NCBI GenBank assembly: GCA_964626065.1
Contig: CAZVDE010000004.1
Coordinates: 15,740 to 79,739, forward strand
Origin: UBA3910 sp964626065
Lineage (GTDB): Bacteria > Bacillota > Limnochordia > Darwinibacteriales > Darwinibacteriaceae
Reading direction: 5' to 3'
Length of the DNA stretch: 64,000 bases
A model generated the notes under the pieces. The model saw only the letters and a list, made by a program, of their open reading frames with translations, was not told where the DNA came from and ran no database searches. Shown piece after piece: positions 51,543-59,600 of the stretch; position 1 is the first letter of the stretch; the number at the start of each line of letters is the position of its first letter. Made by a program: the position numbers and the translations under genes.

Positions 51543-52055
51543 CTAAAACAAAAGTAGGACAAGCAATAAGCCGCTGAAAAAACCAAGGTAGCTCCATAAT
51601 TTTGCCTGCCGGCCCTGCTCACCGCGGGCTTCTTCCAAAGCCTGTTCCAGCCTTTTTTGCAGCAGCGTCAAATGTTTGCTTTGTTCTGCCACATCGCTTT
51701 GGCCTAGGGCAGTGCCTAAATGGCGCAGATCATCCACAAGCCAAGCGGGTAGACCGTTTCGGGCCAGAATGCACAGGCCCCGTTCCCAAATGGCAACGAA
51801 GCTTTCGCCTTCCCCGGCGGCCAGGGCAGCATCCAAAACGGACAAAAAGTGCCGTACCGCACCCGTATGTTCGTGCTTTTGCCGCGAGATCACTTCGGGA
51901 AGGGCAGTGTGTGCATAACTTATTTCCGACTCCAAACACTGCATGAAAGCGGCGAGCTGCCGCAAATTTTGCACCCGCTGACGATAGCTGTTGGCAACTG
52001 TTAAACCCATGGCCCCGCAGGAAATTATAACCAACCCGGCACCAACCGCCTGCAC
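51543..52055 (-). CDS. spoIIIAB: Stage III sporulation protein AB
   Basis: 170 residues. N-terminal helix, a helical GspF-like domain starting NSYRQRVQNLRQLAAFMQCLE, and a C-terminal membrane helix (about 153-169). Platform-like component of the SpoIIIA machine. The gene lies 20 nt after spoIIIAA. Confidence 0.93.
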   Translation of the reverse strand: MQAVGAGLVIISCGAMGLTVANSYRQRVQNLRQLAAFMQCLESEISYAHTALPEVISRQKHEHTGAVRHFLSVLDAALAAGEGESFVAIWERGLCILARNGLPAWLVDDLRHLGTALGQSDVAEQSKHLTLLQKRLEQALEEARGEQGRQAKLWSYLGFFSGLLLVLLLF

Positions 52056-52075
52056 AACCTCACCCCTGTCCTAGA

Positions 52076-52972
52076 TTATGTCGTTTTAGGCAACCTTAGA
52101 ACCGATTCTACAGTACCCGGGCCCTTTCGCCGAGAGAGGATTACCGCCGTTTCAAAAACCCCCAGGCTTTCCCTAGCCCAACTCTTGGTTTTTACCTGCC
52201 GGAGAGAATCGCCATGGCAAGTAGCGACCACCTTCACCCCGCTGCGCGCTAGTTCAGCTAAAATCCAGGCGTCCCGTCCGTGCCCGATTTCATCTGTAAT
52301 CACCACATCCGGCGCCAGGCCTCGCAGTGCATGATGTACCCCGATTTCTTTGCTGTAACCGTCCAGGACATCGGTTTGAAAACCAACATCCAACTGGGGT
52401 AGCCCCTGGTAGCAGGCGGCTATTTCGGAACGTTCGTCAATGATTACCGTTTGAAAACCGCGATTGGCGAGCTGCCTGGCCAAATCCCGCAGCAGCGTTG
52501 TTTTGCCGCAGCCGGGCGGGGAGATGATCAGTGTTGACAAAAGCTGAGCAGCGCCCGCGGGGGCAACCGCGTTAATAACCGGATCCGCGCAGTTTAAGAC
52601 AGCCCTGGCTTGGCGAAAGTTGAGCGAGGCAATATTCTTCACCGTCTTCAGCTCGCCCGCGGCAAAAACAGCCTGCCCTCCAATACCCACTCGGTGGCCG
52701 CCGGGCAGTGTCAAATATCCGTTGAGAATCTCCTGCTGCCAGGCATACCACGAATTTTTTGTGATAATCTGCACTGTCCGTTCCACATCGTCCCTTGTGA
52801 CTAAATAGGCAGCCGCAGCCGCGCAAGAAAAGCCCACAGGAGAGAGACAGGTAAATTCCCCGTCTATTTTGGCCATCAGCGGGCGTTCCAACCGCACCCT
52901 GATTTCTTCCAAGCCGACGGTATCCAGTTTCTCCACAATCTCCCTCAGCCGGGGCGCCAAATATTTGCGCAT
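52076..52972 (-). CDS. spoIIIAA: Stage III sporulation protein AA (ATPase)
   Basis: 298 residues from the ATG at 52972, which has GGGGGG 7 nt upstream. An in-frame TTG at 52978 would overlap that site. Secretion-ATPase fold with Walker A SPPGCGKTTLLRDLA (near 170), VIIDERSE and a Walker B region. Energises the SpoIIIA complex in the mother cell. First gene of the operon. Confidence 0.95.
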   Translation of the reverse strand: MRKYLAPRLREIVEKLDTVGLEEIRVRLERPLMAKIDGEFTCLSPVGFSCAAAAAYLVTRDDVERTVQIITKNSWYAWQQEILNGYLTLPGGHRVGIGGQAVFAAGELKTVKNIASLNFRQARAVLNCADPVINAVAPAGAAQLLSTLIISPPGCGKTTLLRDLARQLANRGFQTVIIDERSEIAACYQGLPQLDVGFQTDVLDGYSKEIGVHHALRGLAPDVVITDEIGHGRDAWILAELARSGVKVVATCHGDSLRQVKTKSWARESLGVFETAVILSRRKGPGTVESVLRLPKTT

Positions 52973-53022
52973 CTGCAATCCCCCCTGCCTAAGACTATGC
53001 GGCGGAGGGACAAGTTATGACA

Positions 53023-53054
53023 AAAAAGACTGCCTCGTAAAAGGCAGTCTTTTT
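53023..53054 (-). terminator. Terminator between the CD1247-like gene and spoIIIAA
   Basis: AAAAAGACTGCC / GGCAGTCTTTTT, 12-bp perfect stem with an 8-nt loop, T tracts on both sides. It lies 36 nt past the stop codon, so spoIIIAA must start from a promoter in the 50 nt between the hairpin and its ATG. Confidence 0.9.
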
Positions 53055-53090
53055 GGCATTACAATTTCTTGCGGCATGAGTTAGCCGCGA

Positions 53091-53540
53091 CTACTCATCC
53101 TCGTCTAATTCGGGATCCTCTGAAAACTCCTCCAGATCTTCGAAGTCATCTGTTTGAAACACGACCGCATCACAGCGGGGGCAGCAGATTTGAACCCCGG
53201 GACCGGATAAGAAGTCCTCATCGAAGCTAACCAGATAACCGCAATGGGCACAGGGGATTTCCACAAAGGTACCGGGCTTATCATCCCAATCGGACCATTC
53301 TTCGTCAACATCGTCCTCATCGCTCAGCTCGTCTTCAAGGTAAGCCAGATCAAAATCAATCTCTTGCAGGTAGTCGTCCAATTCATCCTGTGCCTCGGCC
53401 ATCTCTTCCACATCGGCGGCCAGTTCATCCAAGATCTCTAAGACTTTTTCAAACAGAAAACGAATCCGCTCTTCCTTTAAAGAAGAGTCGCCGTCAATCA
53501 TCCCCCGCAGATAGGCAATTTTTTCCTTCGCCGTTTCCAA
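53091..53540 (-). CDS. CD1247 N-terminal-domain protein with zinc ribbon
   Basis: 149 residues, very acidic. Helical N-terminal domain (KEKIAYLRGMIDGDS, about 4-80) followed by a four-Cys zinc ribbon: CAHCGYL near 97-103 and CCPRCDA near 118-124. Conserved in clostridia next to efp or spoIIIA. Function unknown. Confidence 0.85.
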   Translation of the reverse strand: METAKEKIAYLRGMIDGDSSLKEERIRFLFEKVLEILDELAADVEEMAEAQDELDDYLQEIDFDLAYLEDELSDEDDVDEEWSDWDDKPGTFVEIPCAHCGYLVSFDEDFLSGPGVQICCPRCDAVVFQTDDFEDLEEFSEDPELDEDE

Positions 53541-53558
53541 TCAAGCCACCTCCTGATT

Positions 53559-54116
53559 TTATGCCCTCGAAAGGTATTCTCCCGTCCTGGTATCAACCCG
53601 GATTTTTTCGCCCTGTTCTACGAACAGAGGCACCTGTACGCTGATTCCGGTCTGCAGCACGGCCGGTTTGGTAGCGCCCTGCGCCGTATCGCCGCGGAAA
53701 CCGGGTTCTGTCTCGGTCACTTCCAACACAACGGCAGAGGGCAGATCAACGCCCACCGCCTGATTTTCATAAAACTGAATGCCGATGGTCATGTTTTCCA
53801 ATAGATATTTTGGCGCATCACCTAAATCCTGAACATTAAGAGAGAGCTGATCATAGGTTTCCGTATCCATGAAAAAGTACTCATCGCCCGTGCTATATAA
53901 ATACTGCATCTGCCTAAGCTCAATGTGGGCCCTGGCTACCCTTTCCCCTGCGCGGAAGGTCCGCTCCAGGACCGCGCCTGAGCGAACGTTTCTTAGTTTG
54001 GAACGCACAAAGGCCGCCCCTTTACCCGGTTTAACGTGAAGAAAATCTACCACGCTATAAATGTCGCCCTCTAACTCAATCGTCACCCCTGTGCGAAAGT
54101 CGTTTACAGAAATCAT
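53559..54116 (-). CDS. efp: Elongation factor P
   Basis: 185 residues, three OB-like domains. The loop residue is in HVKPGKGAAFVRSKLRN, where Lys33 is the usual modification site. Rescues ribosomes stalled on proline stretches. Order pepP-efp-spoIIIA is conserved in Bacillota. Confidence 0.98.
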   Translation of the reverse strand: MISVNDFRTGVTIELEGDIYSVVDFLHVKPGKGAAFVRSKLRNVRSGAVLERTFRAGERVARAHIELRQMQYLYSTGDEYFFMDTETYDQLSLNVQDLGDAPKYLLENMTIGIQFYENQAVGVDLPSAVVLEVTETEPGFRGDTAQGATKPAVLQTGISVQVPLFVEQGEKIRVDTRTGEYLSRA

Positions 54117-54127
54117 TGCATTCCTCC

Positions 54128-55189
54128 TTACTCGACGATATACAATTCTTTAAAAGTGGAGGTTAAAACCTCGTGACCGCCTTCTGTAACCGCAACCAAA
54201 TCCTCAATTCTTACTCCGCCAAACCCGGGCAAGTAAACACCCGGTTCAACCGTGACGATCATGCCCGGCTGCAGAGGGGTATCATCTGTTCGAGACAGCC
54301 GAGGATTTTCGTGAACCTCCAGGCCCACTCCGTGGCCCAACCCATGGCCGAAGTATTCGCCGTAACCCGCATCGGTAATAATCTCTCGGGCAATCGCATC
54401 AACCTCGCAGCCTTTCATGCCCGGTGCGACCGCCGCCAGAGACTCCATTTGCGCCCGTAAGACCAGGTCGTATACTAAAAGATGCTGTTCTTCGGGCTCG
54501 CCGATGACGACCGTTCGGGTCATATCGGAACAATAACCGTTTACAATGCAGCCGAAATCAAAAACGACGAAATCACCGTGCATCAAGACACGGTCGCTGG
54601 GCCTGGCGTGGGGTAAAGCACTCTGGGGCCCGGAAGCAATTATGGGGGCGAATGACATACCGCTGGCCCCCGCCCTGCGCATCAGAAACTCAAGTTCCAG
54701 CGCCAATTCGGTTTCCTTGATTCCGGAACGGATTTTGGGCAGCAATTCCGCGAAAGCCTGATCCCCAATCTTGGCAGCTTGGCGAATAAAATCAATTTCT
54801 TTGGCCGTTTTAATTACGCGCAATTCTTCAACCCAGCCGGTAACGCCTGTAAACTCCACCCCTAGTTTTTCTTTCCACTGCTCCAGGTGCCGTACTGTAA
54901 TATGGTCCGCTTCGAAGGCAATCTTACCTATATCGTTTTCTTCAATAAGTTTCTTTAATGTGTCTATCGGGTTCTCAATCCGGACTAGCTCCCAGTCGGG
55001 ACTTTCCACCTTGACCTGCTCAATGTAGCGAAAATCGGTCATGATTATCTTTTTTTCCGCCGAAACCCAGGCGATACCGGCCGAGCCGGTAAACCCCGTA
55101 AGGTAGCGCCTGTTGACCGGATTGGTACATAGAAAAACGTCCGCCCCACGGGCCTGCAGTTGTTCCCTGATGCGTCTGACTCGTTTCAT
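54128..55189 (-). CDS. Xaa-Pro aminopeptidase (M24)
   Basis: 353 residues from the ATG at 55189, with AGGAGG 6 nt upstream. The 44 codons further upstream lack a site and are unlike the family. N-terminal creatinase domain and C-terminal pita-bread fold with the metal ligands in VFDFGCIVNGYCSDMTRT, GHGLGHGVGLEVHE and VTVEPGVY. Removes N-terminal residues before proline. Equivalent to Bacillus yqhT (PapB). Confidence 0.94.
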   Translation of the reverse strand: MKRVRRIREQLQARGADVFLCTNPVNRRYLTGFTGSAGIAWVSAEKKIIMTDFRYIEQVKVESPDWELVRIENPIDTLKKLIEENDIGKIAFEADHITVRHLEQWKEKLGVEFTGVTGWVEELRVIKTAKEIDFIRQAAKIGDQAFAELLPKIRSGIKETELALELEFLMRRAGASGMSFAPIIASGPQSALPHARPSDRVLMHGDFVVFDFGCIVNGYCSDMTRTVVIGEPEEQHLLVYDLVLRAQMESLAAVAPGMKGCEVDAIAREIITDAGYGEYFGHGLGHGVGLEVHENPRLSRTDDTPLQPGMIVTVEPGVYLPGFGGVRIEDLVAVTEGGHEVLTSTFKELYIVE

Positions 55190-55265
55190 AAGCGACCTCC
55201 TCGTCACCTTGCCAATGTTTTCTATTCCTTCTATGAAAACCCTGCCCTCTCCTCTCTCATTAATA

Positions 55266-55286
55266 AGAAAAACCCCCGCAGGGGTT
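55266..55286 (-). terminator. Terminator after the 63-residue hypothetical gene
   Basis: Minus-strand AACCCC TGCG GGGGTT followed by TTTTC, 4 nt past the stop at 55290. Confidence 0.7.
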
Positions 55287-55289
55287 AAT

Positions 55290-55481
55290 TCAATGCTTTT
55301 CTTGAAAGAAGAAGGTGGCATTGATCTTCGCCCGGCTTCTACACAACCTTAAATCCGCCAGCGAGCAGTTGCGCAGTTCCGGGTTAGTTCGCCTTAAATC
55401 GCTGACAGTCCGGCGCAAATCAGTGAGCAGCTGCTCACCTGAGGCGGATTGGAGCGCCGTTTCATAAACATAAGAAGCCAT
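55290..55481 (-). CDS. Small hypothetical protein
   Basis: 63 residues from the ATG at 55481 (GGAGGG upstream; a TATAAT lies about 20 nt before the ATG). Sequence begins MASYVYETALQSAS and is helical, charged, with Cys 41 and 49. No family recognised. Independent promoter and terminator support it as a real gene. Confidence 0.6.
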   Translation of the reverse strand: MASYVYETALQSASGEQLLTDLRRTVSDLRRTNPELRNCSLADLRLCRSRAKINATFFFQEKH

Positions 55482-55554
55482 AGTTGTTCCCTCCAGCAAC
55501 ATATTATAGTAATAGTATGTGCGAGAAGGACAAGTATTATGCACAAAACGGCAT

Positions 55555-56637
55555 TTATTTTTTGGGGCCGATTAAATTAGGACGCACAGTAAGTTTCACC
55601 CCGGCAGGAAAATGGGCCCGCAAAACCAGAGGCGCCCGACGCGCCGAAACCCAGCCCAGGCCGTTTACAACCAGATCTTCGCCCGATTTTAACCTAAACT
55701 CTCGCTTCGCCCAGGCGGTGGCTGTGCAGGGGCCTTGAAATTGATACAGCCATTTTTGTATATGCCTGGCGCTGGATTTTTCCCATTTGACCTCAGAACC
55801 GGCATAACCCAAGAGAACAGAACTACCGCTTAAACATTCCAAGCCGCATAAACCGGCGATATACATCAAATCACCGGTGGCAATGGGATACAAATGGGAG
55901 GATAACTTGCGGTGGGGAATTATTTTCCGCGCACACTCCGCTGTGAGTAAATCACTGACCCTGCTGCCCACCACATAACCCGGGGAATCGGCAAAAACCA
56001 GGCCCCCGGGGCAGTGCCAGCGAGTAACGCTTACCGTTGTGCCCGGATAGGGTGCAACCGTGGGCGTGAGGCTGCCCCGCTGCCCGCCGCCGATGCGCAT
56101 TTTAAGTAAGCGCTCCAGCACACTGGATTTGCCGGCGTTGCTTGCACCGACAAACAAAATCTTGGGCCCCATTTTTTCCAATAATTGCGCAAGCGCAATA
56201 AAACCGTGCCCGGTCAGCGCACTAATTAAAAGAGGCTCGGTCCGCAGCCCTTGATGGGCCCGCAAGCGGCGGCGCACCCAATGTTCTATTTCTGTAAGGG
56301 GCGTCTGCTCAGGTAGAAGGTCCACTTTGTTAACTGCTAAGATCATCGGCTTACCGCTAATCAGGCGCAGCAGCTCAGAGGGCAGGCTCGCTTCAAAATC
56401 AAGGAGATCCATAACCACAACCACACTGCTGCACCAAGACAGCCCCGCCTTGATAGCTTCCAGCGATTGTTCCGAAGAAACAGGCCCAAATTCGTCACGA
56501 CCATAGTGCTTGATCCGAAAACACCTTTGGCAGAGCAGTGCCCCTTCCTTCTCTAAGTTCTCGGGAACATACCCGTAGGCCTTGGGATCGGTGTGCTGAA
56601 ACCTAGCGCCACAGCCCCGGCAGTGTTCTTTGTCCAT
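55555..56637 (-). CDS. yqeH: Circularly permuted GTPase YqeH
   Basis: 360 residues. N-terminal zinc finger (CRGCGARFQ ... CQRCFRIKHYG), then GTPase motifs in permuted order: G4 NKVDLLP (near 114), G1 GASNAGKSSVLERLL (near 162), G3 DSPGYVVG. Assists 30S ribosome assembly. It starts on the base after the yqeG stop region, as in Bacillus yqeG-yqeH. Confidence 0.95.
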   Translation of the reverse strand: MDKEHCRGCGARFQHTDPKAYGYVPENLEKEGALLCQRCFRIKHYGRDEFGPVSSEQSLEAIKAGLSWCSSVVVVMDLLDFEASLPSELLRLISGKPMILAVNKVDLLPEQTPLTEIEHWVRRRLRAHQGLRTEPLLISALTGHGFIALAQLLEKMGPKILFVGASNAGKSSVLERLLKMRIGGGQRGSLTPTVAPYPGTTVSVTRWHCPGGLVFADSPGYVVGSRVSDLLTAECARKIIPHRKLSSHLYPIATGDLMYIAGLCGLECLSGSSVLLGYAGSEVKWEKSSARHIQKWLYQFQGPCTATAWAKREFRLKSGEDLVVNGLGWVSARRAPLVLRAHFPAGVKLTVRPNLIGPKK

Positions 56638-57174
56638 TTATTTCCTCCCCAATCGCTCGGCTACCGCCTCAGAACCAAGCCGCCCACGTCTGACCATTCG
56701 TTTTAGTACCTTTGCTTCAATTTTCCTCACGATTCTGGTCAGGAAAAATTCTCGCCTGCTCAAGGGGTTGATTAAAATAGTAAACATCCCCAGGCGGTTT
56801 CCCCCGAAAACATCGGTAAATAATTGATCACCAACCACCGCCACCCGAGCCGGGGGCAAATCAAGCAGGGCCAAACCCCGCAAAAAGGCGCGATTTAACG
56901 GTTTCATAGCCCGTCCGACCGCGGGAATGCCCAAAAGTTCGGCAAAGGCACCGGTCCTATCTTCCAACGCATTGGACACAATACACATGCCCAAGCCGGC
57001 CTGCTTCATACGGTGAACCCAGTCCAAAAAACTATCGTCCATAAGGGAGTCTTCCCAGGCCACCAGCGTATTATCAATATCTACGAGCAAGCCCGCAATC
57101 CCTTTTTGACGAAGATCGTCCGCTTTAATATCCAAAACACTGTTTAAAACTAAGTCCGGTTGCAGAAGTCCCAT
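56638..57174 (-). CDS. yqeG: YqeG-family HAD phosphatase
   Basis: 178 residues from the ATG at 57174. HAD motif I GLLVDIDNTLVAW (near residue 27) and motif III VAVVGDQLFTDVFGGNR. HAD-IIIA phosphatase, substrate unknown, conserved before yqeH. A TATAAT 35 nt upstream suggests its own promoter. Confidence 0.93.
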   Translation of the reverse strand: MGLLQPDLVLNSVLDIKADDLRQKGIAGLLVDIDNTLVAWEDSLMDDSFLDWVHRMKQAGLGMCIVSNALEDRTGAFAELLGIPAVGRAMKPLNRAFLRGLALLDLPPARVAVVGDQLFTDVFGGNRLGMFTILINPLSRREFFLTRIVRKIEAKVLKRMVRRGRLGSEAVAERLGRK

Positions 57175-57225
57175 TGCAGCCCCATCTCTCTTGTTTGTTG
57201 GTATATTATAGCATATCAAGCTTGA

Positions 57226-57247
57226 AAGAAAAAGCGGGCCCCCGCTT
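57226..57247 (-). terminator. Terminator of sigK
   Basis: Minus-strand AAGCGGG / CCCGCTT hairpin followed by TTTTTCTTT, overlapping the sigK stop codon. Confidence 0.75.
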
Positions 57248-57599
57248 AGGAGGGGCCCATTTCGCTCAACAGTTTGCCCAAGGCTTTCTTTTCAATGCGA
57301 GAAACATAAGAACGTGAGATCCCCAACTGGCGCCCGATCTGCCTTTGGGTCTGCCTTTCCTTTTGCCCAAGCCCAAACCGCAATTCCAAGACAAGACGCT
57401 CCCTTTTCGACAGGCAGTTCAGTTTATCCGCTAATCGAGCACGATCAATATTCAGCACAACCGAATCCACAACATCATCCCGTTCCGAGCTGAGAATATC
57501 CATTAAATTGATTTCATTGCCCTCCCGGTCCGAACCGATGGGATCGAAAAGATTGACCTCTTTGCGAATTCTTTTTGTGGAGCGCAGGTGCATTAAGAT
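57246..57599 (-). CDS. sigK: Sigma-K, C-terminal part (split gene)
   Basis: 117 codons after the recombination core. Starts ILMHLRSTKRIRKEVNLFDPIG and covers the rest of region 2/3 and region 4 (ISRSYVSRIEKKAL). There is no own start codon or ribosome site; the open frame runs back into the recombinase gene. It becomes functional only after joining to 61928-62275: GAG at the core is followed in frame by ATC, giving the canonical CIENEILMHLR. Confidence 0.93.
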   Translation of the reverse strand: MLMHLRSTKRIRKEVNLFDPIGSDREGNEINLMDILSSERDDVVDSVVLNIDRARLADKLNCLSKRERLVLELRFGLGQKERQTQRQIGRQLGISRSYVSRIEKKALGKLLSEMGPS

Positions 57600-57612
57600 C
57601 TCAATTTCAATG
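57599..57612 (-). repeat. Recombination core of the sigK element, C-terminal side
   Basis: Minus-strand CATTGAAATTGAGA. It differs at one position from the core at 61927-61940. The stop codon of the recombinase lies directly next to it. Confidence 0.85.
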
Positions 57613-58749
57613 TCAAAAGGTCTTGATGACAACCTTACCGCCATGCCCCACCCGAATTTCTTCGATCAGAATGCGCAGCAGTTCCCGCCGTTCCCGTAAG
57701 GCTAGGTCAGCTAGGGCCTCCCGGCCATTAAGGGTACCGGCGAACCAAGACCAAACCTTAGTATCTAAAGCGCCTTGCAAAATCCTCAACCCACAGCCTG
57801 CGCCGGCTTCCTCCGTATACACCGTTTGTACCCCCCACTTACGCCCCTTGAGGGGTTGGCCGCAGTGGGCACAGCGCACTAACCCGCTCAAAAGATAGGC
57901 AGATTCACTTCCGGCGAAACGCCGGCGGGACTGGGCCAAAAGCATCTGGGCCCTAGCAAACGTTACCCGATCAATAATGGGTGGGCATGGAATTAAAATC
58001 CATTCCTCTTCCGGGCGCAGGCGCACTCTACCTTGGGAGGCATTCCATTTATTCTGGAAAAACTCACCCAAATAAGTGCGATTGCCTAGAATTTGGCGCA
58101 CAACCTGGCGGTGCCACACAGCCGCGTTACGTTTCGTAGGTATTCCCGCCGCTGTCAGCGCCCGTGCGATGCCCGAAATACCCCGCAAACCCGGGGGCGG
58201 TGCCAAAAACCAGGTAAAGATCTGCCACACCACCCTAGCCTCAGCATGGTTGATCACCAACTGTTCCGCGCGCGGTTCAAAATCGTAACCGTATACGGAA
58301 AAATCCCGCAGTACCCTGCCCTGTCTCGCCTTTTCCCTCCTACCGCGGCACATACGCTCCGTAATTTTTGCCTTTTCAAACTCCGAGATGGCGCCCCTTA
58401 GAGCATAAAATAGGTTACCCTCCGGTGTTTTGCTGTAATCCCCGTTCACAAAGGTGAGATTAACCCCCAGGCGTTCCCACTCTTCGGTAAGCAGCAGCTG
58501 ATGGAGGAGTTTGCGCGAAAGGCGATCCGGGTCAAGGCAGATCACCGTTGTCACAAACCCTTGCTCGATCTGCTCGCGCAACGCCTCAAGGGCAGGGCGG
58601 TTCAAAGTTTCACCCGATACACCTTCGTCCTTGAAAACGAGTGTTTGCGCTTCTTGCGCTAACGCCTGGCAGGCCCTGATTTGGGCCGCGATGCCAAAAC
58701 CATGTTTAGCCTGTTCTTCCGTGCTTACCCTGGCGTAAACGGCGATCAT
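57613..58749 (-). CDS. spoIVCA: Large serine recombinase, SpoIVCA type
   Basis: 378 residues from the ATG at 58749 (GGGGGTGGAAGG upstream). Catalytic Ser in IAVYARVSTEEQ near residue 9, resolvase domain to about 140, recombinase domain (about 165-255) and a short zinc-ribbon with CAHCGQPL near 268. It is shorter than the 500-residue SpoIVCA because the C-terminal coiled coil is reduced. Would excise the element during sporulation. It ends one codon from the recombination core. Confidence 0.93.
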   Translation of the reverse strand: MIAVYARVSTEEQAKHGFGIAAQIRACQALAQEAQTLVFKDEGVSGETLNRPALEALREQIEQGFVTTVICLDPDRLSRKLLHQLLLTEEWERLGVNLTFVNGDYSKTPEGNLFYALRGAISEFEKAKITERMCRGRREKARQGRVLRDFSVYGYDFEPRAEQLVINHAEARVVWQIFTWFLAPPPGLRGISGIARALTAAGIPTKRNAAVWHRQVVRQILGNRTYLGEFFQNKWNASQGRVRLRPEEEWILIPCPPIIDRVTFARAQMLLAQSRRRFAGSESAYLLSGLVRCAHCGQPLKGRKWGVQTVYTEEAGAGCGLRILQGALDTKVWSWFAGTLNGREALADLALRERRELLRILIEEIRVGHGGKVVIKTF

Positions 58750-58881
58750 CGCCTTCCACCCCCCGCAGCAATTGCAAATATAGCCGGCAGCGTTCGAGAA
58801 CAAGTGTATAATACCGGCCCGCTTTGAGCTCAATATGCATAAACGTCCCCCCCTTGCTTGAAACCTATGTAATCCCCTCCG

Positions 58882-58896
58882 TTTCCATGTTATAAT
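58882..58896 (+). promoter_or_regulatory. Extended -10 promoter for pgmB and the GH65 gene
   Basis: TGTTATAAT with perfect -10 (58891-58896), no good -35. It lies 26 nt before the ATG with AGGAG between. A vegetative promoter suggests that the cargo works outside sporulation. Confidence 0.6.
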
Positions 58897-58922
58897 GGGG
58901 GCGCGAAAAAGGAGCGATAGAC

Positions 58923-59600
58923 ATGGAGTTAGCCATTTTTGATTTGGACGGCGTCATTGTGGATACGGCCAAATATCATTATTTGGCTTGGAAACGGCTC
59001 GCAGAGGAACTTGAGATTCCCTTCACTCTAGATGACAATGAGCGCCTAAAGGGCGTCAGCCGCATGCGCTCGCTGCAGATCTTATTAGAACTGGGGGGGC
59101 GCAGCCAAAGCGCACAGGAAAAAGAAAGGCTTGCGGCAAGAAAAAACACCTGGTATATGCAATACATCGAACGGATGGGCCCGAACGAAATTCTCCCCGG
59201 CGTTCTGCCCTTTCTGGCTGCCCTAAAACAACACGGAGTCAAAACCGCCTTGGCCTCCGCCAGCAAAAATGCACGTTTTATCCTCACTAAACTGCACTTG
59301 ACCCAGGAGTTCGCAGCGATTGTGGATGGGAATTCCGTCTCTAAAGCTAAACCGGATCCGGAAGGTTTTCTGCTGGCCGCCTCGAAACTGGGCATAAATC
59401 CGGCTGCAGCAGTTGTTTTTGAAGATGCACCTGCGGGAATTGTGGCCGCGCAGCGAGCGGGCATGTTGGCCGTGGGAATTGGCAGTGCCAGCGCCTTGGC
59501 CGGGGCCGATCTGATCCTGCCGGGATTTGGCGAAATGGCACCGGAGCTGCTGCTGCTAACATTGCGTGACATGATTTTTTGTAAGGGGGATTCTTTATGA
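58923..59600 (+). CDS. pgmB: Beta-phosphoglucomutase
   Basis: 225 residues. HAD fold with the catalytic D7 and D9 in AIFDLDGVIVDT, the ASASKNA motif near residue 113 and VFEDAPAGIVAAQRAGM near 164. Converts beta-glucose-1-phosphate to glucose-6-phosphate. Its ATGA overlap with the phosphorylase gene indicates coupled expression. The pair is the usual route for inverting maltose-type phosphorylases. Confidence 0.93.
   Translation: MELAIFDLDGVIVDTAKYHYLAWKRLAEELEIPFTLDDNERLKGVSRMRSLQILLELGGRSQSAQEKERLAARKNTWYMQYIERMGPNEILPGVLPFLAALKQHGVKTALASASKNARFILTKLHLTQEFAAIVDGNSVSKAKPDPEGFLLAASKLGINPAAAVVFEDAPAGIVAAQRAGMLAVGIGSASALAGADLILPGFGEMAPELLLLTLRDMIFCKGDSL

Noticed and set aside
52985..53020. Sigma-E-like promoter (TCATAACT-13-CATAGTCT) before spoIIIAA
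   Set aside because: The predicted start would fall inside the G-rich ribosome site 13 nt before the ATG, and the -10 matches the consensus only partly; kept as a weak possibility.
57600..57644. Separate start for a small sigma-like gene
   Set aside because: These codons overlap the recombinase gene and have no ribosome site; the sigma homology starts at the core.
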